This document shows, piece after piece, positions 35,356 to 42,879 of a stretch of DNA of 64,000 nucleotides (the stretch's first letter is position 1; each line of letters starts with the position of its first letter). Below the pieces are notes generated by a model. It ran no database searches, was not told the DNA's origin, and was given only the letters and a program-made list of their open reading frames with translations. The DNA comes from Symbioplanes lichenis. GTDB taxonomy: Bacteria > Actinomycetota > Actinomycetes > Mycobacteriales > Micromonosporaceae. The position numbers were made by a program, and so were the translations under genes. The DNA is taken from the NCBI RefSeq assembly GCF_030709675.1, contig NZ_JAUZQD010000021.1:37755-101754 (forward strand), in the 5' to 3' direction.

Positions 35356-35556
35356 GTGCTGGGCCGAGACGGCAAGACGGGGGAGCAGGTGCAGAACCAC
35401 CCGGAGGAGCCGGACGCCGAGACCGGCGCCGACACCCGACCCGAGGCGCCGGTGATGCCGGCCCCGCCGTTCCCCGCGTTCTCCAGCGTGCCCACGTTGC
35501 CGCAGCAGACGCCGGGTGTGGGCTTCGAGAGCGGACGCGACAGCCGTGCCCGCTGA
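35356..35556 (+). CDS. Small Pro/Glu-rich protein, 66 aa
   Basis: I do not recognise a family. GTG 35356 has a GGAGG site 7 bases upstream (35344-35348), which supports translation. The protein is acidic then Pro-rich (EAPVMPAPPFPAF) and ends GFESGRDSRAR. The FES near the C-terminus echoes the FxSxx tag but is followed by seven more residues. It is divergent from fxsA and overlaps the start of the next gene. Confidence 0.5.
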   Translation: MLGRDGKTGEQVQNHPEEPDAETGADTRPEAPVMPAPPFPAFSSVPTLPQQTPGVGFESGRDSRAR

Positions 35557-35941
35557 GGACGCCCGGCCCCAGCTGCCGCGCCGGGGCCCCGCGCCGCCGG
35601 TCGAGCAGATGGACAACGCCGAGCTGGCGCGGATGGTGGAGTCGGAGCACGCGTACCGGGGGAAGGCGCTCTTCGAGCTCTCGGACCGGGCGCCGCACGA
35701 CGACGACGCGGCCACGAAGGTGGCGATGCTCAGCCGGCTGACCTCGCTCCGCGAGGCGCGGCTCTTCGACCCGGTCTCCCTGGCCTGGTCGGCGATCATC
35801 TCCCTGCTGGCGGCCGAGACCCCGCACGCCCGCGACTGCGCCTACGAGGCCTTCGGTGCCCTCGAGCCACCCGAGCAGCGCGAATTCCTGGAGTACCTCC
35901 AGGTCCCCACCATCCAGGAAGCCCACCCCCGAGTGGGCTGA
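35546..35941 (+). CDS. Hypothetical protein, 131 aa
   Basis: This is a helical soluble protein with an N-terminal Pro-rich lead, then AELARMVESEHAYRGKALFE and a HEAT-like alpha-helical rest. No family is recognised. It starts (GTG 35546) within the end of the previous gene, so the two are co-translated. ATG 35609 is a possible internal start. It is followed by a 25-bp inverted repeat. Confidence 0.55.
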   Translation: MPAEDARPQLPRRGPAPPVEQMDNAELARMVESEHAYRGKALFELSDRAPHDDDAATKVAMLSRLTSLREARLFDPVSLAWSAIISLLAAETPHARDCAYEAFGALEPPEQREFLEYLQVPTIQEAHPRVG

Positions 35942-36032
35942 AGCGCGGCTGGAGTCGCGCTACGGCCTCGCGGCGCACCTGGCTCGCGCAGGCCACCCAG
36001 TGATCAACCTGGCCATGCGGAGCTCGCGCGGA

Positions 36033-36099
36033 GGGAGGCGGGGATCTCCCTCCGCAGACATCACGCCTGACGGGCTGCGGAGGGAGATCCCCGCCTCCC
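36033..36099. repeat. 25-bp perfect inverted repeat
   Basis: Arms 36033-36057 and 36075-36099 are perfectly complementary over 25 bp, with a 17-base loop. The left arm and its flank can also fold on themselves (9-bp stem 36028-36036 with 36047-36055), so two competing structures exist. It separates two convergent genes and may terminate both, but it is longer than ordinary terminators. Confidence 0.85.
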
Positions 36100-36123
36100 G
36101 TCCCCAGCCCGAAACTCCATGGC

Positions 36124-36408
36124 TCAGGCTTCGACCTTCACGTCTTTCCAGAAGGCGACTCGGTCCTTGACGGCGGCTGCGTCGGGCTTGGGATCCGGGT
36201 AGTACCAGACGGCGTCCTCGCTGATGTGTCCGGCGGACTCGAGCGAGTAGTAGGAGGCCTTGCCCTTCCACAGGCAGACGGTGTGCGTGTCCGACGGGCG
36301 GAGCACGTCCTCGCGCACGGAGGCGCGCGGGAAGTACGTGTTGCCCTCGAGGATCACGGTGTCGTCGCTCTCCGCGATGATCTCGTCGTTCCAGATGGCC
36401 TTCGGCAT
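36124..36408 (-). CDS. DUF427 family protein
   Basis: This 94-residue protein belongs to the small DUF427 family: MPKAIWNDEIIAES, GNTYFPRASV, CLWKGKASYYSL and VWYYPDPKP. The fold is beta-tent-like. The function is unknown. There is no ribosome site; TACGTT (36416-36421) lies 7 bases before the ATG, so the message is probably leaderless. Confidence 0.92.
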   Translation of the reverse strand: MPKAIWNDEIIAESDDTVILEGNTYFPRASVREDVLRPSDTHTVCLWKGKASYYSLESAGHISEDAVWYYPDPKPDAAAVKDRVAFWKDVKVEA

Positions 36409-36498
36409 ACCGTCGAACGTAGCGCGCGACCCGGCCGTCGTCCGATATGCGGGGTTTTTTCGCCTCCCGTGGGTGAAACGTCGTGTGCCTTCGGAGCA

Positions 36499-36528
36499 TT
36501 GCCCGCGGCGTGTATGAGGATCTAAGGT
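36499..36528 (+). promoter_or_regulatory. Putative promoter of the nuclease operon
   Basis: TTGCCC (36499-36504) and TAAGGT (36523-36528) are separated by 18 bp, a fair sigma-70-type match. The start site would be near 36535, about 35 bases before the ATG at 36569. Confidence 0.5.
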
Positions 36529-36568
36529 CGATCCGCCCCAGAGACCGAATCTGTGAAGCAGGCCACAC

Positions 36569-37162
36569 ATGAGCACTCTCAGCATGCTGCCCGGGACGCG
36601 TGAGCAGGCCCGTCACGCCCTCGTGCTGCTCGGCGCCCCGGCCCCGGCCCGCCTGGTCGTGGACGTGCACGCCGCCCTTTTCGACGGTGACGTCTCCGTG
36701 CCGGATCTGGCCGAGCTGCTCCGCGACGAGGAACGCCGCTTCGATCCGGACACCCTGGCGGCGTACCGGCTGGTGCCCGCCCTGCACCACGACCTGTCGG
36801 CGGCCCGCGGCCTGATCACCCTCTCGGGCTGGCCGGTGGCCCGCCGCCTGGTGTCGCCCGCCGCCGCGCGCGCCAACGCCCTGGCCGCGGTGATCCGCAT
36901 CGCCGAGTTCATCGTGATCCGTGCCGGCGCGAGCGCCGCCGCCATGGGCCTGCTCCGCCGGCTGGCCGAGAGCGTCCCGGGCGGCGCCGAGGCCTTCCTC
37001 GTGCACGACCCGCGCGCCCTCGCCGACGCCGCCCGCGCGGCGCTGGCCGAGATCACGCCCGAGCCGGTCCCGGACGCGCTGGTCGCCCGGTGGGAGCTGC
37101 TCGACGAGCGTCAGCGCCTCTTCGGCGTGATGAGCCTGCCCCACCAGCGGGCCCGCGGGTGA
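36569..37162 (+). CDS. Hypothetical protein, first gene of nuclease operon
   Basis: This 197-residue helical, Ala/Arg/Leu-rich protein is of unknown family. No signal, membrane segment or enzymatic motif stands out. Its stop overlaps the start of the nuclease gene (GTGA), so they are coupled. ATG 36569 has no strong ribosome site (GCAGG at 9 bases). The tight linkage suggests a partner or regulator of the nuclease. Confidence 0.65.
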   Translation: MSTLSMLPGTREQARHALVLLGAPAPARLVVDVHAALFDGDVSVPDLAELLRDEERRFDPDTLAAYRLVPALHHDLSAARGLITLSGWPVARRLVSPAAARANALAAVIRIAEFIVIRAGASAAAMGLLRRLAESVPGGAEAFLVHDPRALADAARAALAEITPEPVPDALVARWELLDERQRLFGVMSLPHQRARG

Positions 37163-38256
37163 CGCCGGCCCCCCATCAGCGCAATCCCGACCCGGCCCTC
37201 GACCGGCTGCGGGGTGACACGCCGGCCAAGCGGCACAACGCGCGCACGATCGCGGCGCTGACCGGCAACCCCGGATGTACGCGCCGGGCGGTGCTCGATG
37301 CGGCCGGCGTCGACAAGCCCCGGCTCGCGCAGACCATCGGGTTCCCGGCGGCGTTCGGACAGTCGCGCTTCGCGCTGGCCCGGGGCAACGCGTTCGAGGC
37401 GATGCTCAAGGACGACGGCGGCAAGCTCCTGCTCGAGGTGCTCCGCGAGGTGCTCGACCTGGACGTGCCCGAGGTCGGCTACGACGACCTGGGCGAGGAC
37501 GCCGACGACACGCTGAGCGCGCGCCACGCCCGTACGCGGGAGCTGTTCGGTCGTCCGGAAGTGTTCTCCGCGCTCGTCGACCACCCGCTGCTCACGCTGG
37601 ACGTGGCCGGGCAGCGGGTGTTCCTGGAGCCGGACCTCGTCGCGTTCCAGGTGGAGGGGCGGCTGCACGTCGTCGAGATCAAGTCGTTCGCGATCGTCGA
37701 CGGCCAGGCCGACAGCGCCAAGGTCTCGGCCGCCGCCGTCCAGGCCGCCGTCTACGTGCTCGCCCTCCGGAAGCTCCTCGCGAGCCTCGGCCACGACCCG
37801 GCCCTGGTCAGCCACGACGTCGTGCTGGTCTGCCCGCGCGACTTCTCACTGACCCCGACGGCCGTGGTGATCGACGTCCGCAAGCAGCTGGCCACGCTGC
37901 AGCGCCAGCTCACCCGGCTCGCCTCGGTCGGCGACCTCGCGGCGGAGCTGCCGCCGGGGGTCAGCTTCGACGTGACGCTGCCGCCCGCCGACCTGCTCGC
38001 GTCGCTGGATCGGGTGGAAGCCCGCTACGCGCCGGAGTGCCTCTCGGCCTGCGAGCTGGCCGTCTACTGCCGGCACGAGGCCGCGGGATCCACGGCCGCC
38101 CTCGGGCGCCCGGTGCGCGACGCGCTCGGCGGGGTGGAGACCGTGGCGGAGGCGCTGGCCCTGGCCGCGGGCACCCGGGAGCCCACGCCCGAGCAGGCGG
38201 AGGCGGCCACACTGCTGCAGGCGGCGGCTCGATTGCGTGCTGAAATCTTGTCGTGA
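37159..38256 (+). CDS. Cas4/RecB-like iron-sulfur PD-(D/E)XK nuclease
   Basis: This 365-residue protein has the nuclease core: FLEPD (D159), VVEIKS (E173, K175) and Q195-x3-Y199 (QAAVY). Four cysteines C40 (NPGCTRRAV), C294, C298 and C304 (ECLSACELAVYC) are placed as in Cas4, AddB and Dna2 iron-sulfur nucleases, though C-x3-C-x5-C replaces the usual C-x2-C-x5-C. It should cut or resect DNA ends. It has no Cas1/Cas2 neighbour. Its ends overlap both flanking genes by four bases (GTGA), so all three proteins are probably made in a fixed ratio. Confidence 0.83.
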   Translation: MTPAPHQRNPDPALDRLRGDTPAKRHNARTIAALTGNPGCTRRAVLDAAGVDKPRLAQTIGFPAAFGQSRFALARGNAFEAMLKDDGGKLLLEVLREVLDLDVPEVGYDDLGEDADDTLSARHARTRELFGRPEVFSALVDHPLLTLDVAGQRVFLEPDLVAFQVEGRLHVVEIKSFAIVDGQADSAKVSAAAVQAAVYVLALRKLLASLGHDPALVSHDVVLVCPRDFSLTPTAVVIDVRKQLATLQRQLTRLASVGDLAAELPPGVSFDVTLPPADLLASLDRVEARYAPECLSACELAVYCRHEAAGSTAALGRPVRDALGGVETVAEALALAAGTREPTPEQAEAATLLQAAARLRAEILS

Positions 38257-39704
38257 GCACGTTGACGGCACTGGCCCGGGCCCAGGCATTCGCGGAGGGC
38301 CGGGCGCAGCCGCTGGCGACCGTCCGCCACTTGCACCTGCACGCGCGGCCGCTGGTGCTCATCCCGTACACGATGGCGGGTGAGCCCAACGCCCCGCTCG
38401 CCGCGATGGTGGGCACCGAGCGCGACGACCCGCAGGTGCTCGTCGTGGCGCAGCCGCGCAACCGCGACGACCGGTTCGCCTTCGCGGCCGAGCTGGCGGA
38501 GGTGCTGCTGCCCTATCTGGAGTCGTTCACGGGCGAGACCGAGGCCGTGGCCATCGACCGGGGACGTGACGTGCGCTACCGGTACACCGACGCGCCACAG
38601 CTCTGGGTGCCGAATCCCGGGGGTGTCGACTTCCTGCGGCTCTTCGGACGGTCGACGCGGTTCCGATCGACCGAGGGCGAGTACGCGGTCCCGGCCACGG
38701 TGCCGTTGCTCGGGCGGTGGCTGACCTTCTTCGGCAACTCGGCGGAGGTGGCCGGGTCGTCGCTGCTGCTGACGGCCGTACAGGCGCTGTCGTCGCACTG
38801 GGCGACCGGGCAGAGCAGTGCCGAGGACGCCCAGCTGGCGGCCCTGATGGGGTGGCTCGATCCGGAACCGGGCCGGACCGTCTTCGAGGCGGCCGCGGCG
38901 GCCGAGGACCCGGCCGTCACCCCGCCCGCCGGGCCGGCCACCGACCCGGGCTTCGACAACGACGTGCTCGCGCCGCTGATCTCGGTGGCCGAGCCCGACG
39001 TCGCGAAGCTGCGCGAGGTCCTGCGGGAGCAACTGCTGCCCACGTGGCACCTCATGTGGCGGGCGCGTGACCTGCTCGCGCAGCTGCCGGAGGCCGGTCG
39101 GGTGGCGAGCCGCTGGGACGGGGACCGCGACGCGTTCTCGGCCTTCTGGCTGCACGTCGCGGAGGGCGGCGCGCCGCAACCCCGGCGTGACGGCGCGGTG
39201 GCTGCCGCGGCCCGGCTCAGCCGTCTGGAAAACGCCGCTTCCCGGTACGCGGTGCAGCGCGCGTTCGACGACCCGCTGATCATGGCGGAGTACCGGCTGG
39301 TGGGCGCCGCGTTCGAGGGCGAGGTCACGCTGGCCAAGGCGGACCGCGTCGACGACACCGGACGCCGGCCCGTCCTGCGGCCGCGGATCATGGTGCGGAC
39401 CACCGAGACGGTACGCGTGGAGCCCGGCGCCGTGCTGACCTCGCCCGCCCGGCCCGCCCAGAAGGCGACGGTGATCTCCCTTCAGCCGTCCGGGGCCGCC
39501 GTCGACGTGGTCCTCGAACTGTCCGGTGGCATGGGGCGCAAGCTGGTCGCCGAGCCGGGAAGCGTGCCGGAGGTGGGGGAACGCGTGTTGCTCACCACGT
39601 TGAGCGAGGCCTACCGGCCCGGGGGCGCCTTCCCCGAGCCGGAGCAGACACCGTGGACACACGGCGGCCCGCCCTCCTCCTCACTGGAAGCGGACGAGCA
39701 GTAG
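38253..39704 (+). CDS. Conserved hypothetical protein, third gene of nuclease operon
   Basis: This 483-residue soluble protein has no recognised motif. N-terminal region VLIPYTMAGEPNAPLAAMVG and C-terminal beta-rich segment (VEPGAVLTS, then DVVLELSGGMGRKLVAEPGS) suggest an OB-like or barrel domain at the end. It starts by GTGA overlap with the nuclease gene. The 3' end overlaps the convergent phosphatase gene by 24 bases. It is likely a structural or DNA-binding partner of the nuclease, by linkage only. Confidence 0.6.
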   Translation: MSTLTALARAQAFAEGRAQPLATVRHLHLHARPLVLIPYTMAGEPNAPLAAMVGTERDDPQVLVVAQPRNRDDRFAFAAELAEVLLPYLESFTGETEAVAIDRGRDVRYRYTDAPQLWVPNPGGVDFLRLFGRSTRFRSTEGEYAVPATVPLLGRWLTFFGNSAEVAGSSLLLTAVQALSSHWATGQSSAEDAQLAALMGWLDPEPGRTVFEAAAAAEDPAVTPPAGPATDPGFDNDVLAPLISVAEPDVAKLREVLREQLLPTWHLMWRARDLLAQLPEAGRVASRWDGDRDAFSAFWLHVAEGGAPQPRRDGAVAAAARLSRLENAASRYAVQRAFDDPLIMAEYRLVGAAFEGEVTLAKADRVDDTGRRPVLRPRIMVRTTETVRVEPGAVLTSPARPAQKATVISLQPSGAAVDVVLELSGGMGRKLVAEPGSVPEVGERVLLTTLSEAYRPGGAFPEPEQTPWTHGGPPSSSLEADEQ

Positions 39705-41540
39705 CGCCGTGTCGTCGGTGTGCCGGTCGGCGTCCGCGATGAGCAGGTCGACGATCTCCTGGCCGGGCCGGCCGGCATACTTCGCCAGGCTGAGCCGGAT
39801 CCGGGCGATGCCCTCGTCGAGGATCTCGTCCGGCCGCTCGACGAGCCCGTCCGTGTAAAGCACCAGCGTCGCCCCGGACGGCACCCGCCGCCGATGGGTC
39901 GTGCGCACAGTCCGGGGCAGAAGACCGAGCAGCGGCTGCGGTGTCTCCCACCACACCTCGACCCGCCCGTCCGGGTGCACCAGCATGGGCGGCGGGTGGC
40001 CCGCGTTCGCGAACGCGACGTCGAACCCCTCGTCGGCGCGCCGCACCCGGGCCAGCACGGCGGTCGCCGCCGTCGGCAGCGCGAGCCCGTGCACGGCCCG
40101 ATCCAGCTGCGCGAGGAGCGGACCCGGGTCGTCGTCCCGCCCGTACGCGTCCCCGCGCACGAGGTTGCGCAACTGGCCCATGGACGCCGCCGCCTCGATG
40201 TCGTGCCCCGAGACATCCCCGACGGCGAGCATCAGGGAGCCGTCGGGCTGGGCGAAGGCGTCGTACCAGTCCCCGCCCACGGCCGCGCCGTCCTGCGCGG
40301 GCAGGTAACGGGCGTGCAGCTCGAACCCGGGGATCGTCGGGAGGGCCGGCAACATGCTGTGCTGGAGGACCTCGGCGACGTGGCGCTGCTGGGCGTACAG
40401 GCGGCTGTTGTCGATCGCCAGTCCCGCCCGCCGCGCGATGTCGACCGCGGTGCGCTCGTCGGCCTCGCTGAACTCCGCGCGCCCGGCCCTGTTCACCAGC
40501 GCGAGCGAGCCGAGCACCTCCCGGGTCACCGGCGCGGTGATGGGCACGATGACGTACGACGCGATGCCGAGCCGCTCCGCCGTCTCCACCAGCTCCGGGT
40601 CGCCGACCCGGGCCAGCATCGCCTCGCGGGACTCGCCGCTGCGCCGCACAGGCCGCCCGAGCCGTTGCGCCACGGGCACCATCGACTGCGCGGTCAGCCC
40701 GGTGCGTACGAGCTCGGTGTAACGCTCCATGTCCGCCGCCCGCTCCGGGTCCCGGTGCGCCCCGGCGGCGTGCCGGATCTCGCCCTCCTTGCCCGCGAGC
40801 GTCACGAGAGACCAGTCGGCCAGGCGCGGCACGACGCCGGCCGCGAGCTGGCGCATGCCCTCGCCCGCGTCGAACGTGGTCGCGAAGGTCTCGGTCAGCT
40901 CGGCGAGCATGGCCAGCTGCTCGTGCGCCGTCTCGGCCTGGGTGCGGGCCTCTTCGGCGTGCCGGCGTTCCCGGTCGGCCTGGGCGTGGGCGCTTTCGGC
41001 GTGCTGGCGGGCTTCCTCGGCGGTGGTGCGTTCTATTCGCAGGCGCAGCTCGGACGCGCAGGCCTCGGCCAGATCGGTCAGAATCGCCAGCTCGTCGGCC
41101 GTCCAGGCGCGCGGGCGGGTGTCGATGGCGCAGAGCGAGCCCAGCGTGCGGCCCTCGGCGTCGTTGAGCGGCACCCCGGCGTAGGCGACCACGCCGAGGT
41201 CCGGGATCGCCAGATTGTCCCGCACCTGCGCATAGATGCGGGCGTCCGGGAAGACCTTGGCCACGCCCTCGGTGACCACGTGCCGGCAGAACGAGTGGGA
41301 CAGCGGGGTCTCGCGCTTCCCGGCCCAGGGCTCGCCCAGCCCGACCTCGCCCGGGAAATACTGCCGCCGGTCGTCGACCAGGGACACGAGGGCCACGGGT
41401 ACGCCCAGCATCCGGTGCACCAACGAGGCAAAACGGTCGAAAGCCGGATCGGGCGCCGCCTCGGCCCCGACTTGCCGCAGGGCCCGCAACCGGTCAGGAT
41501 CCGCGAGCCGGTCGCGCCCCTGCCACCCGTCCTCGGCCAT
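39681..41540 (-). CDS. GAF-GAF-SpoIIE protein phosphatase
   Basis: This 619-residue cytoplasmic protein has GAF domain 1 (residues ~15-165, FCRHVV and GSLCAIDTRPR), an Ala/Glu/Arg coiled coil (~165-210), GAF domain 2 (~215-370) and a PP2C-like SpoIIE domain (~390-619, GGDWYDAF, GDVSGHD, ANAGHPPP, YTDGLVERPD). It should dephosphorylate a STAS anti-sigma antagonist, perhaps the protein at 28084. ATG 41540 and GTG 41558 are both possible starts. The 24-base tail overlap with the + strand gene may cause antisense effects. Confidence 0.9.
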   Translation of the reverse strand: MAEDGWQGRDRLADPDRLRALRQVGAEAAPDPAFDRFASLVHRMLGVPVALVSLVDDRRQYFPGEVGLGEPWAGKRETPLSHSFCRHVVTEGVAKVFPDARIYAQVRDNLAIPDLGVVAYAGVPLNDAEGRTLGSLCAIDTRPRAWTADELAILTDLAEACASELRLRIERTTAEEARQHAESAHAQADRERRHAEEARTQAETAHEQLAMLAELTETFATTFDAGEGMRQLAAGVVPRLADWSLVTLAGKEGEIRHAAGAHRDPERAADMERYTELVRTGLTAQSMVPVAQRLGRPVRRSGESREAMLARVGDPELVETAERLGIASYVIVPITAPVTREVLGSLALVNRAGRAEFSEADERTAVDIARRAGLAIDNSRLYAQQRHVAEVLQHSMLPALPTIPGFELHARYLPAQDGAAVGGDWYDAFAQPDGSLMLAVGDVSGHDIEAAASMGQLRNLVRGDAYGRDDDPGPLLAQLDRAVHGLALPTAATAVLARVRRADEGFDVAFANAGHPPPMLVHPDGRVEVWWETPQPLLGLLPRTVRTTHRRRVPSGATLVLYTDGLVERPDEILDEGIARIRLSLAKYAGRPGQEIVDLLIADADRHTDDTALLLVRFQ

Positions 41541-42180
41541 GCCCCTCCGCCCTCCCACATCCGTGGAGCCAGGCTACCCGCGCGGCGACCAGCCCAATCC
41601 CGGGACGCGTGCCCGCCGCCCGATCCTTGCCCCCGTCGCCACTTGTGCGTGATCCCGCACACCACCCGTCGCCCCGGCCGGGCATGGGCGCGGCGGACAG
41701 GTGGCCGGTTGCCGGCAAAGGTGGGTGCGGTGGTCGGCCAGGACGGTGACGGCCGGGCGGACCAGGGGCGCGCGAATGGCAGCGGCTGCGGTGGCCAAGG
41801 CGGTGGCGGCCGCGCAGAGCAGGGCGGTGGGCGCCGGCGGGTCAGGGGGAGGTGGCGGCCGGCCGAGGCGGTGGCGGCCGCGCAGGGCGAAGCTGTGGTG
41901 GCCGGGGGAATCAGGGGCGGCGGTGGCCGGCCGGCGGTGGCGGCAAGGGGCAGTGGCAGCCGCGCAAGGCAGTGGAGGTGGCGCGCGGCGCGGCGCGGTT
42001 GTGGTCGTGGCGCGCGGCGTGGTTGTGGTCGCGGGCGGGCGGGCGGGGGTCGGGGGCGGCGATGAGTTCGGGGCGGCGGGGGTCGGGGGCGGCGATGAGT
42101 TCGGGGCGGCGGGGGCCGGGGGCGGCGATGAGTTCGGGGCGGCGGGGGCCGGGGGCGGCGGTGAGTTCGGGGCGGCGGGG
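41541..42180. other. G-rich low-complexity intergenic region
   Basis: A 640-base gap with extreme G/C strand bias (G on the plus strand). It contains degenerate GGCGG/GTGGCGGCC words and the 33-bp tandem repeat. Open frames on both strands look like shadows: they are made of GR/AG or P/R/H repeats and start in non-coding context. No gene is supported. Confidence 0.6.
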
Positions 42181-42181
42181 T
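42050..42181 (+). repeat. 33-bp minisatellite, four copies
   Basis: Copies at 42050-42082, 42083-42115, 42116-42148 and 42149-42181 repeat with an exact 33-bp period, with one or two base changes each. Each contains GATGAGTTCGGGG or GGTGAGTTCGGGG. The last copy reaches the stop codon of the SRPBCC gene. Runs of five G's make G-quadruplex formation plausible. Confidence 0.9.
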
Positions 42182-42852
42182 CAGGGGGCGGGGGTGTCGG
42201 CGGCGGTCACTTGGGCGTTGCGGGCGAGGGGCGCCCAGCGTTCGGTCCAGCGTTTGCGGATGACTTCGAAGGCCGAGTCGTCCAGCCCGAAGGTGGACAC
42301 GGTCACCTCGAACCGTCCGGCGCTGCGGCTGCCCAGCGGCTCGCGGCCGGCGAGGACGACGAGGTGGCCGTCGCCGTCGACGAGCCAGGCGACCCGGGTG
42401 CCGGCCCGGGTGACGGTCGCCGCGGTGGAGCCGGTCATGCCGAGGACCTGACGCCACGTGCTCGCCCCGGTCAGATAGAGCGTCCGGCGCTCGCCCCTCG
42501 GCCGCTCGGCCAGCAGGTAGCGGAGCTGGACGAGGAAAGCACGCCAGCCTTCCTCGATCGCGTCGTACCGGCCGGGGTCGTCCACTCCCTCCCGGACGGC
42601 GCGCACCACCGCGCTGTCGTCGTCCCCGCTCACCTCCAGATAGGACCCGTCGGCCCAGCCCATGCGCTCCGGCGCCCGCAACGTCGCCTCGTTCACGAAG
42701 ATGTGGGCGATCTCCACGTCCAGCTCGTCGTAGTCCCACCCGAACCACTGCCGCAGCACGGCGGGCTGGGTCACGGCGTCCCACACCTCGTCGCGGCCGG
42801 CCGGCAGCTCCACCTCGACGAAATAAGACTTCGGCGTCTCTCGATCGGTCAC
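42181..42852 (-). CDS. SRPBCC/AHSA1-family protein
   Basis: This 223-residue protein has an SRPBCC (START-like) pattern: VEVELPAGRDEVWDAVTQPA, LRQWFGWDYDE, then a helical C-terminal half. Such proteins bind hydrophobic ligands or modulate partners; function unknown. GTG 42852 has AGGA 8 bases upstream. The stop lies in the minisatellite, so repeat changes could alter its C-terminus. Confidence 0.75.
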   Translation of the reverse strand: MTDRETPKSYFVEVELPAGRDEVWDAVTQPAVLRQWFGWDYDELDVEIAHIFVNEATLRAPERMGWADGSYLEVSGDDDSAVVRAVREGVDDPGRYDAIEEGWRAFLVQLRYLLAERPRGERRTLYLTGASTWRQVLGMTGSTAATVTRAGTRVAWLVDGDGHLVVLAGREPLGSRSAGRFEVTVSTFGLDDSAFEVIRKRWTERWAPLARNAQVTAADTPAP

Positions 42853-42879
42853 GGTCCCATCCTGCTGGTAACTCGTCGA

